Shown here piece by piece: positions 22,463-33,328 of a stretch of DNA of 51,846 nt. The position numbers and the translations under genes were made by a program. Numbering within the stretch: the first letter of the stretch is position 1; each line of letters starts with the position of its first letter. Origin of the DNA: Clarireedia homoeocarpa (Eukaryota > Ascomycota > Leotiomycetes > Helotiales > Rutstroemiaceae). Location: contig LNKV01000085.1 of assembly GCA_001465935.1 (NCBI GenBank), forward strand, positions 1 through 51,846. Direction: 5' to 3'. The notes beneath the pieces were generated by a model. It saw only the letters and a list, made by a program, of their open reading frames with translations, ran no database searches and had not been told where the DNA came from.

Positions 22463-25400
22463 ATGGACGACTGGGAATCGCATAAAGACCTCCTGAAGGC
22501 ATTGTACCTGACTGAGAATAAGCCTCTAGGCTATATCATCAATTACATGGATGAAAACTTCATGTTCCATCACTCGTAAGTACCTTGAGAGGACGAATGA
22601 TAAGACGCTAATAGTCAGAGCAGGAAAGCTCAATATGAAGCGCGTTTCAAGAAGTGGCGGTTTCGCAAGAACATGAATGACAGAGGATGGAAACACGTCG
22701 GCAAGAAGATTCATCAGCGCAGATTGCAGGGACGCCCGGATAGTATGGTGTTATTCAATGGGGTTCGTATCTCAGATGAAAAGGTCAAAAAGGAAATAGG
22801 CCGACATGCGACGGCGACCTACCAGTTTATATCCGGTACGTTTTCCTTCCATGGCTAAAGATTCACATCTCTGACGAAGCCAAAGCCCAAATACCAACCG
22901 ACATGCCTAGTCCAGATGGAAATGTGATAGTTTGTACACCGCCTGCTAGTCATCAACCCTTTGTGGGTGAAAATTTGCCTATCACAACATTTGCCAAACA
23001 CGACTCGCTAGCTTTACAGGAAAATACATTGAGCAGGCGATCTCCGTCTCCTCTCACATGCTCCCAAAATCGGTATAGCAGCTCAATGGGCGGGCAATCT
23101 TCAATGACCTGTCATTCAAATGTGATTGTTGACGGTACTCCGTTCTTTCACTTCCAGAATATTTTCAGAAGCGAAGGTGATTCGGCATTTTAAGCATGAT
23201 ATGTGAATTTACTAACGTCTTGCAGAGGTTAGAAGTGGTTTTCAGAAGATTTTGACGGTTGAAGGTGACCTTTACGATGATCTTCTCGATAACTTCTGGC
23301 CGGAAGATTCATCTGCTAGAGATTGCCCCTCAAACGTGTTTGAAATAAGCCCTCCAAGTCCATCTTGGGCAGCAGATGATGGGATGGACTATATTATGCC
23401 GCCCTCTTCACTCAGCAACCACAGTACACAATTGGTATATAAACCTTTTGGTGTCAATCTCGTTCAATGGAGCGGATTCACGTTTCAGTGGGAAACACCT
23501 TACGGATTCGACGTTCTCCAATATTATGATTATGCAGAAGTCGCTCTACCAAAACTTCTCGCGATGATGCCATTGCGAGCAGGCGATAATGTTGAATCAA
23601 ATACCACCTTGCTTCTTGGACCTCCTAATATTCAAGCAGCTCAACTTATGGTCGAAACAGGGGTGTATCTCATAACAAACAACATCGGAGGCCGGTTGGG
23701 CCGGGAGCTAGTCACTTGGATGCCCGCTATCGTTCCTTGGCCGATTCTTCGGCCGATTTTATCTACGGATCTCCTAACTATTAGAGAGTTTTCGAAACAC
23801 GTATTTTTGACTGCAATACGAGACGGAAATTTTCAAGTTGTGAAAGATCTTCTTCAGCTACCTTGGCTACAGAATGCTCTCAGGTCCTCGGGCCTGTATC
23901 TTTGCGAAGCTGTTCAAATATCACACTTAGGCATTGTAAATCTACTTTTAAGTGCGGGTGCGGATCCAAATAAGGAAAGAGGAAACAGTATATATTTCAC
24001 ACCTTTTCCACTGGAAATTGTGGAAAGCATTGGAATTGCACGATTGCTTGTTGGAGCCGGAGCGACCGTCAATACGATCCGGCCTCCTCGTCCTCATTTT
24101 CCTCCTTATTATTTACCCCCCCACATAAGCTTATTCAACTCGCCGCTTGTAGCTGCCACAGCAAAAGGGAACTTTGAGCTAGTTCAATACCTCATTGAAA
24201 TGGGTGCAGATGTTAACAATCCGGGGATGTTCGTGGAGCCGACTTTTAAGTCCAGATCAATCAATGTGCACGAAGTAACGGCACTAACAATGGCTGTCAT
24301 TAACGGAAATTTTGACATAGTAAAGCTACTATTAAAGCATGGCGCAAATGCGAATCCAAATGTGAGGGCCTATGAAATACTTTCATATTTCAAAGATAAG
24401 GGAAGAGATATTTTCACATATCCTTTTCCCTCTGATCTCGGAACAGTTGCAAAACCACATGTTCGCACTGTCAGAGTGTTTTTATCTTTGCTTTCAATAG
24501 CGGTAGCTCTTAGGAACCAAAATATTGTAAAGCTTCTGGTGGATTTTGGGTCATGCTGTAAAGAAGATTCGTGGAACCTCAAGGATATAGACGGACGAAT
24601 ATCGAAGTTTCGCGTTGAGACCGCACTGCAAATTGCAGTTGGCAATGGAGACATCGAAATCGCGGATTTTCTCTTGCGCAACGGAGCAAATGTCAATGAA
24701 GTTGGCTATTCAGCCACGGGTTATCCAATTACCTCCCTTGTCCTGGCTATGGATCGATGTGACGCCCAACTAATAGACTTACTACTTCGTGAGGGGGCAG
24801 ACGTTAATATCTCATACTATGGTTCGACTCTTCTACAGGCTGCGAGGTCGAAGAATAATTGTACCCAAATCGTTGATATTCTCTTAGCAAAGAAGGCCCC
24901 AGAAGTTTTGCTTGTCAGTAACGAACAACAAGATTATGACTTGCAGGAAGCAGTCGCCAGGGGAGATAAGGAGTGGGTGAAGCGGATTCTTACGCTTGGA
25001 GGAGTTGTCAATATGAGAACATTGCGAACTGAGCAAATCGATTCTGTTGAACGAAGGGACTTCTCAATACTACATCTTGCACTTAAATCTCAGTCATTCG
25101 ATCCAGAAATCTTTCAGCTTATCGTTGCTGAGGCCCCAGATCTAGCCGCCCACAAAACCAACTGTTATATGGAGCCTCTCCTTCATCAAGCAGTCTCAGT
25201 GCCCAATTTGAAGGCTGCCGAGATTTTGATACGAGCTGGTGTGGATGTGAATGAAGTATATCAAGGTCACACACCTCTCATGAGATGTGTTGCCTCGACC
25301 CAAGACTTGGCCATGACATCCCTAATCTTAAGCGCAGGGGCCGATCTCAATGCAGTGGCTGGCGATAAAAAATATACCACAGCGCTACAAGCATCCTTAT

Positions 25401-26239
25401 CATTTCTCTTCCTAAAAATTGTCAAGGACTTCAGTGTGTTTCGCCTTTTAATGGCCAAGCAAGCCTCTATAAATGCACCTGTAGCACCGAAAGGTGGTCT
25501 AAGTGAGTTGGCATATGCAGCTTTTTGTGGCGAAATAGAGGTTATCCAATTACTATTGAACCAGGGAGCTGATGTTAACACTCCTGCAGCAAGGGAACAT
25601 GGCCTCACAGCACTTCAGGCGGCGGTATGTATACCTAACCCAAACCTAGATGTTATACGTCTACTGTTAGACAGAGGTGCGAATGTCAATGCACCTGCAG
25701 CAAGGGAATATGGCCTCACAGCACTTCAGGCGGCGGTATCTGAGTCTATCCCAAACCTAGATGTTATACGTCTACTGTTAGACAGAGGTGCGAATGTCAA
25801 CGCGCCTGGATCACAAATCGATGGGGCAACCGCGCTGGGAAAAGCTGCAATTTTGGGACACTTTCAAATAGTTGCTCTATTCCTCAAAATTGGTGCAGAT
25901 GTCAATAATCGTAGTGCATCTATTTTTCAGACAGCACTCTGCGCTGCAGCATTTGGTGGCCGATTAGACACGGTTCATTTACTGCTTCAGTATGGTGCTG
26001 ATATGGATCTTCCACCAAATGAAAGATACCTCGATGCTATCAGAAGGGCGCGGGAAAGAAAACAATTGGTTGTTGCAGAGTTGCTTGAGAGCTGGCCAGA
26101 CAGTGAAGCGGGAAGGAAGGCCACAGCAGAATTTGGATATCTTTACAAGGGTCCTCTGAGAGTTGAGGAGATGTCAGGCGGGGATATGGATTCTGATGAA
26201 GATTCTGATGAGGATTCTGATGAGGATTCTGATGATTAG
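22463..26239 (+). CDS. Clr5-domain protein with ankyrin-repeat array
   Basis: Exons 22463-22575, 22624-22835, 22880-23176 and 23226-26239 join in phase through GT-AG introns of 44-49 bp, giving 1211 residues. Residues 1 to about 55 match the Clr5 domain of fungal regulatory proteins (DWESHKDLLKALYLTEN, then KAQYEARFKKWRFRKNM). A polar linker follows, then an ankyrin array spanning most of residues 400-1150, with units such as TALQAAV...LDVIRLLLDRGANVN. Ankyrin arrays bind proteins; Clr5 domains are thought to bind DNA or partners, and the target here is unknown. Two adjacent units are nearly identical in DNA. The protein ends in an acidic tail, DSDEDSDEDSDEDSDD. Such proteins are numerous and variable in Leotiomycetes. 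The first exon is chosen because it begins exactly at the Clr5 domain. Confidence 0.88.
25583..25804 (+). repeat. Recent 37-codon tandem duplication of an ankyrin unit
   Basis: Two 111-bp copies (25583-25693 and 25694-25804) share long identical runs such as ggcctcacagcacttcaggc and differ mainly in a short patch encoding VCIPNP against VSESIP. The near-identity at DNA level, unlike the rest of the array, points to a recent unequal exchange or replication slippage that kept the frame. Confidence 0.85.
26187..26236 (+). repeat. Coding 12-bp microsatellite for the acidic tail
   Basis: The 12-bp unit gattctgatgag is repeated about four times and encodes DSDE units at the C-terminus of the Clr5-ankyrin protein. 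The array ends at the TAG stop codon. Confidence 0.8.
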
Positions 26240-28749
26240 ATACCTAATGGGGACTTATATTACAAAAGTTCTAATGAGGATTTTGATGTGGATTATAATA
26301 AGGATATGGCTTAGACTGACTCTGAGGTGGATTTTCGAAGTGGATATCTTTTTCTTTTCCATTGACGACTGATATGATCTTTATACGAAGTAGTTTTAGT
26401 ACTATATTACTATAACATCAGATATTGAATGATTTAAAACACTTTTATTAATATGTATCATCCGTAGAGATCAGCAAGAAAATCTGCGATAGCAATTCGG
26501 GAAATAATTTTAATACCTGATGTGGAAAGCCCTAGGCCTAGAGTCGTTGGAAATTTCTATTCCATGGTAGCAGCAGATTTTTTTTCATGCAATACCCAGT
26601 TCGAAGAGAGGAGTGAGCAGTTGCCTAAAGCCACCTCAACCCGACTTGCTCAGAAGGCGGTGCTGTGATAGAATTCGAAGTATGGGAATTGCTAAGTTTA
26701 CCAGTCGAGCAGTCACAGCGCAACAAAGAACCCTCTATTGAGCATTTTATCAAGCAGCTAGCTATGGAAACTTCGAGGAAAGATCGCCGCGGTCTGGAAT
26801 ACCCCGCGCTTCTGGTTACAGACTTTCTCATTACTTGCACCAAGTCGACTGTAATCACCGCTGATGTTTTGGTTCCTCCTAGCTAAAGACTCATTATGTA
26901 GTCGCCAGATAGAAGATACATGTTCTTCTCTGATAGTATTTCTTGTTTCGAGAGAAGTTTGCTAGACAGTCGTCCAACAATCAGACTACAACGGTATGTT
27001 ATGATCCCGCGAGAGTAAAGCTGTTCTTCAAAGAAAATCGAATTAGACGGACACGGATTATTCGAGCGGTTGTATATCGGTGCAGAACCGAATTGCAGTC
27101 GGGAATTGTAAGGTTGCCACAAGCGTGTCTCTTTTCGTAGTTTGCTGGTTTCTTGGTAAGTTACATTTCCCGTGCTGTCTAGTTACCATTTCTTTCGAAA
27201 CATCAATTGCGCCGTTGTAATTCATGTAAATTCAACAAAGATATCTGTCTCCGGAACTCCTTCGAGAGGCTTCACATAGTCTCAGTACTAATCTTACCTA
27301 AGTAGAAAGCAATGTAGTATGAGATATGGTAGCAGTGCAAGAAACTGCTTGTCGCGATCATGTGGTTTAAAAAGCTTGACAGGCTACGAGATTCCTTCTC
27401 GCAAGTAAATTCCATGGTATGAAAGACGAGATGAGCAACGACAAGAAAGAGAATGAAGGCTTTTCGAGATTTCAGAGTTGAAGTCTACATTAGATTTGAG
27501 TCTTTGTTGTTGGTGCCAGCTAGGATGAATACCAGGCAATTTATGAAAAAGTATACTAAACCTAAACATACCCAGGACAGAAACTATCAGTCTTTAAGTC
27601 GGTCCGAAATATCGTGCTTCTTATCCCTAGATGAGGCTAATTTAGAAAAATCGGGATCCTAACCAGATGTACTATGTAAAAGTACTTGCAGCGTATAGCG
27701 AAGCGTGGCAACCACGTTTTGAGGAGACGTAGCGGCTGGCAAATCAATACCTGATTTAATTCTGCACTCGGAATGGCATTCTTGACGAAGGGCAACATGA
27801 GAGGATAGTCTAATTGAGTCTCCTGATCATGAATAACTTACCATATTCCATCCTTCTTAAGATTTAGGCGACCGATTGTGGCGAGATCCGCAATATCTCG
27901 TTCCTGCATTCCGCCTTATATTACTTTCCTGTGCGAGTCGACACGAGATGACTTGACCCTTTTAATATACGCGATGAGTTTCGGAAGGATTAACATTATT
28001 CGCCTGTAGTTAGTCTTTTAGTAGAAGTGCCGCAGGGTCTTTAATGTGACAAGATTTCTTGCCAAGTGCTTATCCACGAATAGCGTGATATAGAGGTAAC
28101 ACCTGATTGTACCATCTTATTCGAATCCTGCCGAGGCTCTTGGTAGGCACCCGAGACGCATCAATCACGAGCTAACGCCAAGTCTAGATGTTTTTCCATT
28201 TCCCCAGCTCCTGCATCGACGTCCCACTTCCCCGGATTGGCGTCCCGTCGCTACGACAAGCGCAGGCACGGAGGCACCTCCTCCGCATTCCCAATTCAGC
28301 TATACGAGCTAGCACACTCCCACGCGGTTCTTTTACCCATCTCGCCTTCGGAATCTTTCGTCTCAGGAACCCACGTATTGCAGTGAAAGCACAATTTTCT
28401 CCAATTGGTTAGACGAATACGCCAGGCGCATAGGAATGAGCGAAATGAACCATCCGTACATTAAAATGATTGGCTACGGAGACGCGGGGTGCAGTAGTCG
28501 GGCAAATGAAGGTCTAGGCGTTGTGATACCTTTTTTCACGTACTAATCCCAGGGGTTGCAGCTTGAGAGCTAGGATGCGCTATGCTACAGCATGAATATG
28601 TATGTAAGGGTAGATGTCCCCTCCTATTTTATTATATCTAAATCACTAGAAGCACAGGTCATTTGCTGTTGACTTCTTAGTATTTGGATAGCTTTCGACG
28701 TGGGAGGAGTTCTGCGTAGATATCAGTTTCCAATTAATCCATTTCCGCC
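26240..28749. other. Long intergenic region, no supported gene
   Basis: The first ~90 bases continue the acidic reading of the Clr5-ankyrin tail beyond its stop. After that, ORFs of 60-80 codons at 26665-26886 and 27453-27662 show no domain and no splice-supported extension. The stretch from about 28150 belongs to the upstream region of the sugar transporter. Confidence 0.5.
28202..28235 (-). promoter_or_regulatory. Pair of CreA-like carbon repression sites (tentative)
   Basis: On the minus strand, ctgggg (28202-28207) and ccgggg (28230-28235) both match the SYGGRG consensus of the fungal repressor CreA and lie 28 bp apart, about 520-550 bp upstream of a sugar transporter. Paired sites are typical of CreA control, but the motif is short and occurs often by chance. 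Confidence 0.25.
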
Positions 28750-30774
28750 ATGTCTTCCGAAGAGAAGCACGGCATAGAGGCGCACCAAGAAGATGTGAGT
28801 GGACTTCAATCCTCATGATTGTGATATTCGAGCTCTAGGTAACTAACATCGCCCAGGCCAGCTCTAAAGATGTCGCGGAAGTCAAAGTCGTCAAAGGAGA
28901 TGAAGCTTTCGCTCAAGCAATGCTCAAAGAGCCCCCGAAAACATGGTCAGGACGCTCATTCGTACTTTACATGTGCGCCATAGTCGCTTTCTTCTGCTCT
29001 ACTTGCAACGGATTCGATGGATCTATGTTCAACTCCCTTCTTGCAATGCAACAGTTCAAGGACTACTTCAAGGTAGAGAACGATGGTGCTTGGACCGGTA
29101 TCGTCACTTCTATGTATTCCATTGGTAGTGTGGTGGCCATTCCATTCATCGGTCCGGCCATTGATACTTGGGGAAGAAAAGTTGGAATTTATATTGGCGC
29201 GACCTCGATTGTGTTGGGAACGATCGTGCAATCCACCACTTTGCACTCGAGCAATGCCATCGGTCAATTTATGGGTGGTCGATTTTTGCTTGGATTTGGT
29301 GTAGGAATTGTGGCATCAGCGGGACCAACATACGTTGTTGAAACATCCCATCCCGCTCATCGTGGTGTGGTTACTGCAGTAAGTCCAAATCATTAACTCA
29401 TGCAAGAGTACCGCTAATAAATTTCGAAGTTCTACAACACCTTTTGGTTAGTTTCCATACCAAGCTACATACTTATCATACGATAAATTGCTGTGAAAAG
29501 CCCTCCTAACTGTTAAATCAGGTTTGTCGGCTCCATTCTCGCATCCGGATCTGCTCGTGGAAGTGCCGGTCTTGCCGGAAACAAGGCTTGGCAAATCCCA
29601 GTATGGCTTCAATGCGCATTCCCGGGTCTCTGCCTCGTCCTCACATGGGCTCTCCCTGAGAGCCCACGTTGGCAATATGTAAACGGAAAGCGCGAGAAGG
29701 CAAAGGAAATGCTTACATGGTACCATGGTGAGGGAAATCCCGATAGTATTTGGGTCCAAATGCAACTCCGAGAATATGAGGAATATCTGGAAATAGATGG
29801 TGCTGATAAGAGATGGTGGGATTACAGGTAAGTTCGCTGTGTTGGTCAAGCTTTAATGGATACTGATATGAGCATTCAAGGGCGTTGTTTAAAGACCGCG
29901 CTTCGCGATATCGTCTGGCCTGTAACTGCACCATTGCGATCTTTGGACAATGGGCTGGAAATGGTGAGAAAATCGTGCCATTTTATGCAGCTAATGATAC
30001 TGATGTATCCCAGGACCTATCTCATACTTCATCTCAGCTGTTCTCGACACCGCAGGCATAAAGGATTCTATCACGCAACTGAACCTCAATCTTGGTCTTA
30101 ACGTCATGCAATTCGCACTCGCCCTCTTCGGTGCTTCTCTCGTTGATAAAGTCGGTCGTCGCCCACTTCTTCTCTTCGCCAACATCGGATGTTCTATTGT
30201 GTGGATCGGAGCTACCGTTTCGTCATCTATCAACGCAGATACAGGCAGCAAGAGCAGTGGTGCTGCAGTCGTTGCCATGATCTTCTTGTTCGATGCCATC
30301 TTCAGCGTAGGCTTCACACCACTTCAGGCTTTATACCCAGTAGAGGTTCTCAGTTTCGAGATGAGAGCAAAGGGAATGGCGTTCAGCAACTTTGCTGTTT
30401 CGGCTGGTAAGTACTGCTTTTCCATCACATTTATCCACTTTACTGACTCTGTATAAAGCAACTCTGGTGAACCAGTTCGCGTACCCAGTCGCCTTGAAGC
30501 AGATCAAGTGGAAGACCTACCTTGTCTTCGTGCTATGGTGCCCCATCCAAGCTGCTGTCATCTACTTCTTCATTCCAGAGACTAAGAACCGCACTGTAAG
30601 TATTCTTCTCTAGATTTCCGCAAATCAGAATCCAACTAACGTGCCAACTCAATCCAGCTCGAGGAACTCGACGATATCTTCCGCGCAAAGAACCCTAGAA
30701 AGGCGTCACTGGAGAAGAAGAAGATTGCTGTGGACGAAGATGCGAACATTGTCAAGGCGGAAGCTGTTGCCTAA
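28750..30774 (+). CDS. MFS sugar transporter, lactose-permease-like
   Basis: Eight exons (28750-28794, 28857-29378, 29430-29446, 29522-29827, 29881-29963, 30014-30406, 30459-30595, 30658-30774) join in consistent phases with GT-AG introns to give 539 residues, the normal length for the fungal sugar porter family. The protein would import a sugar by proton symport at the plasma membrane. Family marks include GFDGSMFNS after TM1, DTWGRKVG in the TM2-TM3 loop, PESPRWQ after TM6, DKVGRRPLLL in the second half, and PETKNRTLEELDDIF after the last TM. The N-terminal ~45 residues are polar and cytosolic. Exon 3 is only 17 nt (encoding FYNTFW with its neighbour), and skipping it breaks the reading frame. 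The overall pattern resembles fungal lactose permeases, but the substrate is not determined. Confidence 0.92.
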
Positions 30775-31284
30775 AAACTGAGGCGCACGCACCACATACA
30801 ACACAGCTTTCACTTTTGCTAGTTCCATCTTGCATAATTTATTGTTAAGCATAACTAGCTGGCGCTTCTATAAATGACATAAACTGCCTGCCACGATACT
30901 AGAACTTGTATCTGCCCTGAATTCAATGAAGCTTGTTGGTGACTGCCAGTGTATGGTGATGATTATGATCTCCAACTGAAAGAACGTACTAGGAGAGGAT
31001 TGTAGGTAATTATTACAAGCTACCTAGCGCCTCAAGAATAACTCACTTGTTCGATGAGGTATCTTCCTTTTAGACAATCCCAACTTTCAGCAAATAATCC
31101 AGCCAAGATATTTAAGATCAGCAAGTAGCATAACATAAACAGAAATCTCACTTACGCTTTATAGAATTCGAAGATACTAAGTTGTTCATTTATAATTACG
31201 GAATATATAGTAGAAGATTGAATAAGTATAAAGGAGGGAAAGAAGGGACAGCTCGTATAGCATCACGCGATCCACATACGCTGA
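30775..31284. other. Intergenic, 3' flank of two converging genes
   Basis: I see no coding sequence. AT-rich stretches near 31090-31250 may hold the polyadenylation signals of the transporter and of the broken dioxygenase gene on the other strand. Confidence 0.4.
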
Positions 31285-32014
31285 TTATACCTTTCCTGGT
31301 CCACCACCGCCGCTAACTGGAACACCCCTACCAGCAGTGGGCTTTGCAGCTGCGCTAGCTGAGTAACTAGCACTTTGATTGATACCCAGAGTGATCCAAG
31401 CAAAGATACCATCGAATACTGTGGGTTGACTTCCAAACCATGGCATAAGAACCACTCAATGTAGTAGTTCTATGCTCTTGGATCAGGTAAGTCTTGATTC
31501 TTCTTAATTTGTAGACTTTGGGCGAGACTATATAGTCTTGCTCTCCTCTACTACATACATGAATAGCCTCATTGTTCACATCCCATGCTATATGATTGAA
31601 CAACTGCTGTAGTCTCTCCCGTAGCCTCTTCCATAGTCCCTCTTCCGTAGTCCCTTCTGTAGTCAATTGAATCCTTATCCCGACAGATACAGTGTCTCCA
31701 AGCAAGACGTAGTTGAAGAAAAGGTCAGAACCGGCGGCAATCTAAGACAAGTAATTAGCGAATCTCAAGAAACTGGAGATGTAGACATAAATACCTGTGG
31801 CGACAACTCTATCATGAGCATTAGTTGTGAGAGTAGTGGTACCATGTGTGTACGGAGATGTCTTGTAAACTTGAGTGATCAAACTCTGGCCGAAAAACAA
31901 TTGTCCAGTATGTGTGATCTTTCCACCAGTATAAGTGCCATTCGCCAAGACGCTACCTCCTTCATGCGCTATTGCATGAATTTGTGTTGTTCTGCCAGAG
32001 TAATGGCCGGGGAA
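31285..32014 (-). pseudogene. Intradiol ring-cleavage dioxygenase, C-terminal remnant
   Basis: Intradiol dioxygenases cleave catechol-type rings with a non-heme Fe(III) centre. On the minus strand the family's core appears: FPGHYSGRTTQIH, the iron-ligand region, then LANGTYTGG and HTGQLFFGQSLI, then the TTNAHDRV segment. After a probable intron come AAGSDLFFNYVLLGDTV and, after a 266-bp insertion, FDGIFAWITLGINQSASYSAS, ending GGGGPGKV with TAA at 31287-31285. The N-terminal half (signal peptide and first ligands) is missing and is replaced by an unrelated gene fragment. I could not join the intron in phase cleanly, which may reflect a further indel. With the insertion and the missing half, no functional dioxygenase can be made. 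Confidence 0.82.
31420..31685. mobile_element. 266-bp solo LTR inside the dioxygenase gene
   Basis: The insert starts TGTGGGTTGACTTCC and ends ATCCCGACA, the TG...CA form of an LTR. It is flanked by aatac (31415-31419) and gatac (31686-31690), a 5-bp target-site duplication with one mismatch. Removing the insert and one flank copy restores the family reading GDTV-FDGIF across the site, which is strong evidence for an insertion. Its interior has tagtc/gtagt-rich imperfect repeats and no ORF. No second LTR or internal region is nearby, so it is a solo LTR left by recombination. Confidence 0.8.
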
Positions 32015-32460
32015 ATAGACGGGGCACCAACAGAGATAACCGAACTTGGCAATTTTGTAACCCTTTTTAAGGGCTCGGCGGACGCCAATTGGCATGTTTG
32101 ACATATCCTCATTCATGTAATGCTTATAACGGGATTTATATCCCATTCCCACGGAAGTCCCAGAACCAATGTACAGTTTATCCGCATCAAGACGGTGTAA
32201 ACAGCCCAGTATCGACCGCAAGGGACCGGCAGAGTTTCGAAAAAGGAAAGGGAGGGAGGGGCGGTGTCGGTAAGAACTTGGGAAAGTCCAGGGGCGAATT
32301 CCAAGTGCATAGCGCTTTTTATGGCACTATAGTCGGTGGGGTTTCCCAAAATGACTGGGAAAATCGGGTTTACGTACCACGTAGGGGCACGTTTGGAAAG
32401 GATTTTTTGGATGTAATCATCCAGCAGAAGCTCGAGAGCAGGGTCCATCGTTTGAGACAT
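32015..32460 (-). pseudogene. GIY-YIG-like gene fragment, frameshifted and truncated
   Basis: The minus-strand ORF from 32460 begins MSQTMDPALELLLDDYI and runs through APTWYVNPIFPVIL to GRYWAVYTVLMR. The reading then continues one base out of frame with DKLYIGSGTSVGMGYKSR and MPIGVRRALKKGYKI to CWCPV. The VYTV and LYIGSG blocks are spaced like the two halves of the GIY-YIG nuclease motif, with a following Arg-rich helix. I recognise this as an expanded uncharacterised family of Leotiomycete fungi; catalytic activity in the family is not known to me. A one-nucleotide frameshift lies near 32176-32193. At CWCPV the frame passes directly into the dioxygenase remnant, so the 3' part of this gene is lost. 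Confidence 0.62.
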
Positions 32461-33328
32461 GATGGTGAGGCGTGAAAAGAAAACGAAAAGGAAAAGAAAA
32501 GGATATCGTTGAACTACGACGGGGAAAGCAGGGGGAAAGAGTATAAAAATGGAAAGAGCATGATGCGTAGTAAATGGCAGGGGAAAAAAGAAGAGTGTGG
32601 CGAGACCAGGTCATGGACTTCATTGCCAGCATCTACAGCATATTCCGAGACGGTAGAAAGCATATACAGGACATGTCTTCCAACATTGCCTACAGGACTA
32701 TATCCCAGTGTACCCTCGCTTTCACAACGGACACATGTACAAGTTTTCAAACATCAAAGTTTCCGTGATTGCAGATGTATATGGTAAAGCTCATGGCGGG
32801 TCTCTCAAAAAAATACGCAATCTTGCCAAAGTCAACATAGGTAAGGACGAAGAAATGCATGAGGATGCGCATGGAAACTGGGAGCCTTACCGCCCTGCCT
32901 TGTGCCGTGGCTGGAAAACAGGATACTTCACGCCCAATTATCCGGAATCGAGTCTGGATGTGGAATATTGGACACTTTTGCTCGACCTATGAGGGCCATG
33001 GCCTGGACGAGGGCTAGGACTAATTCTTGCGGGAGACTATCACGGAGATGAATATTGCTATAAGCGCGTCGCGCATTTTGAGGATTTCGCCAATATTTGG
33101 TTCACAGATGGAGAAATTAGAGAGGCAATAATCCGATGAAAAGGATCATGTATGGAATCGAACGCAACCGTTACATCTATAGTCCCTATATGGCCGTGGC
33201 CTTCAAACAACCGATCCCTATGTTCACCATCTATACAAACACCCAACTCCATATAATGTAGCTATCACATTTCAATACATACATCCATATTCCATATATC
33301 CACATAAGACGTCAAATATCGTATCCAC
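32461..33328. other. Intergenic, with one unassigned forward ORF
   Basis: A 94-codon forward ORF at 32708-32992 reads like protein (VIADVYGKAHGGSLKKIRN, then WEPYRPALCRGWKTGYF) but matches nothing I recognise and lacks a clear start or splice support. It may be a fragment brought in with the rearranged genes to its left. The remainder holds nothing I can assign. Confidence 0.3.
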
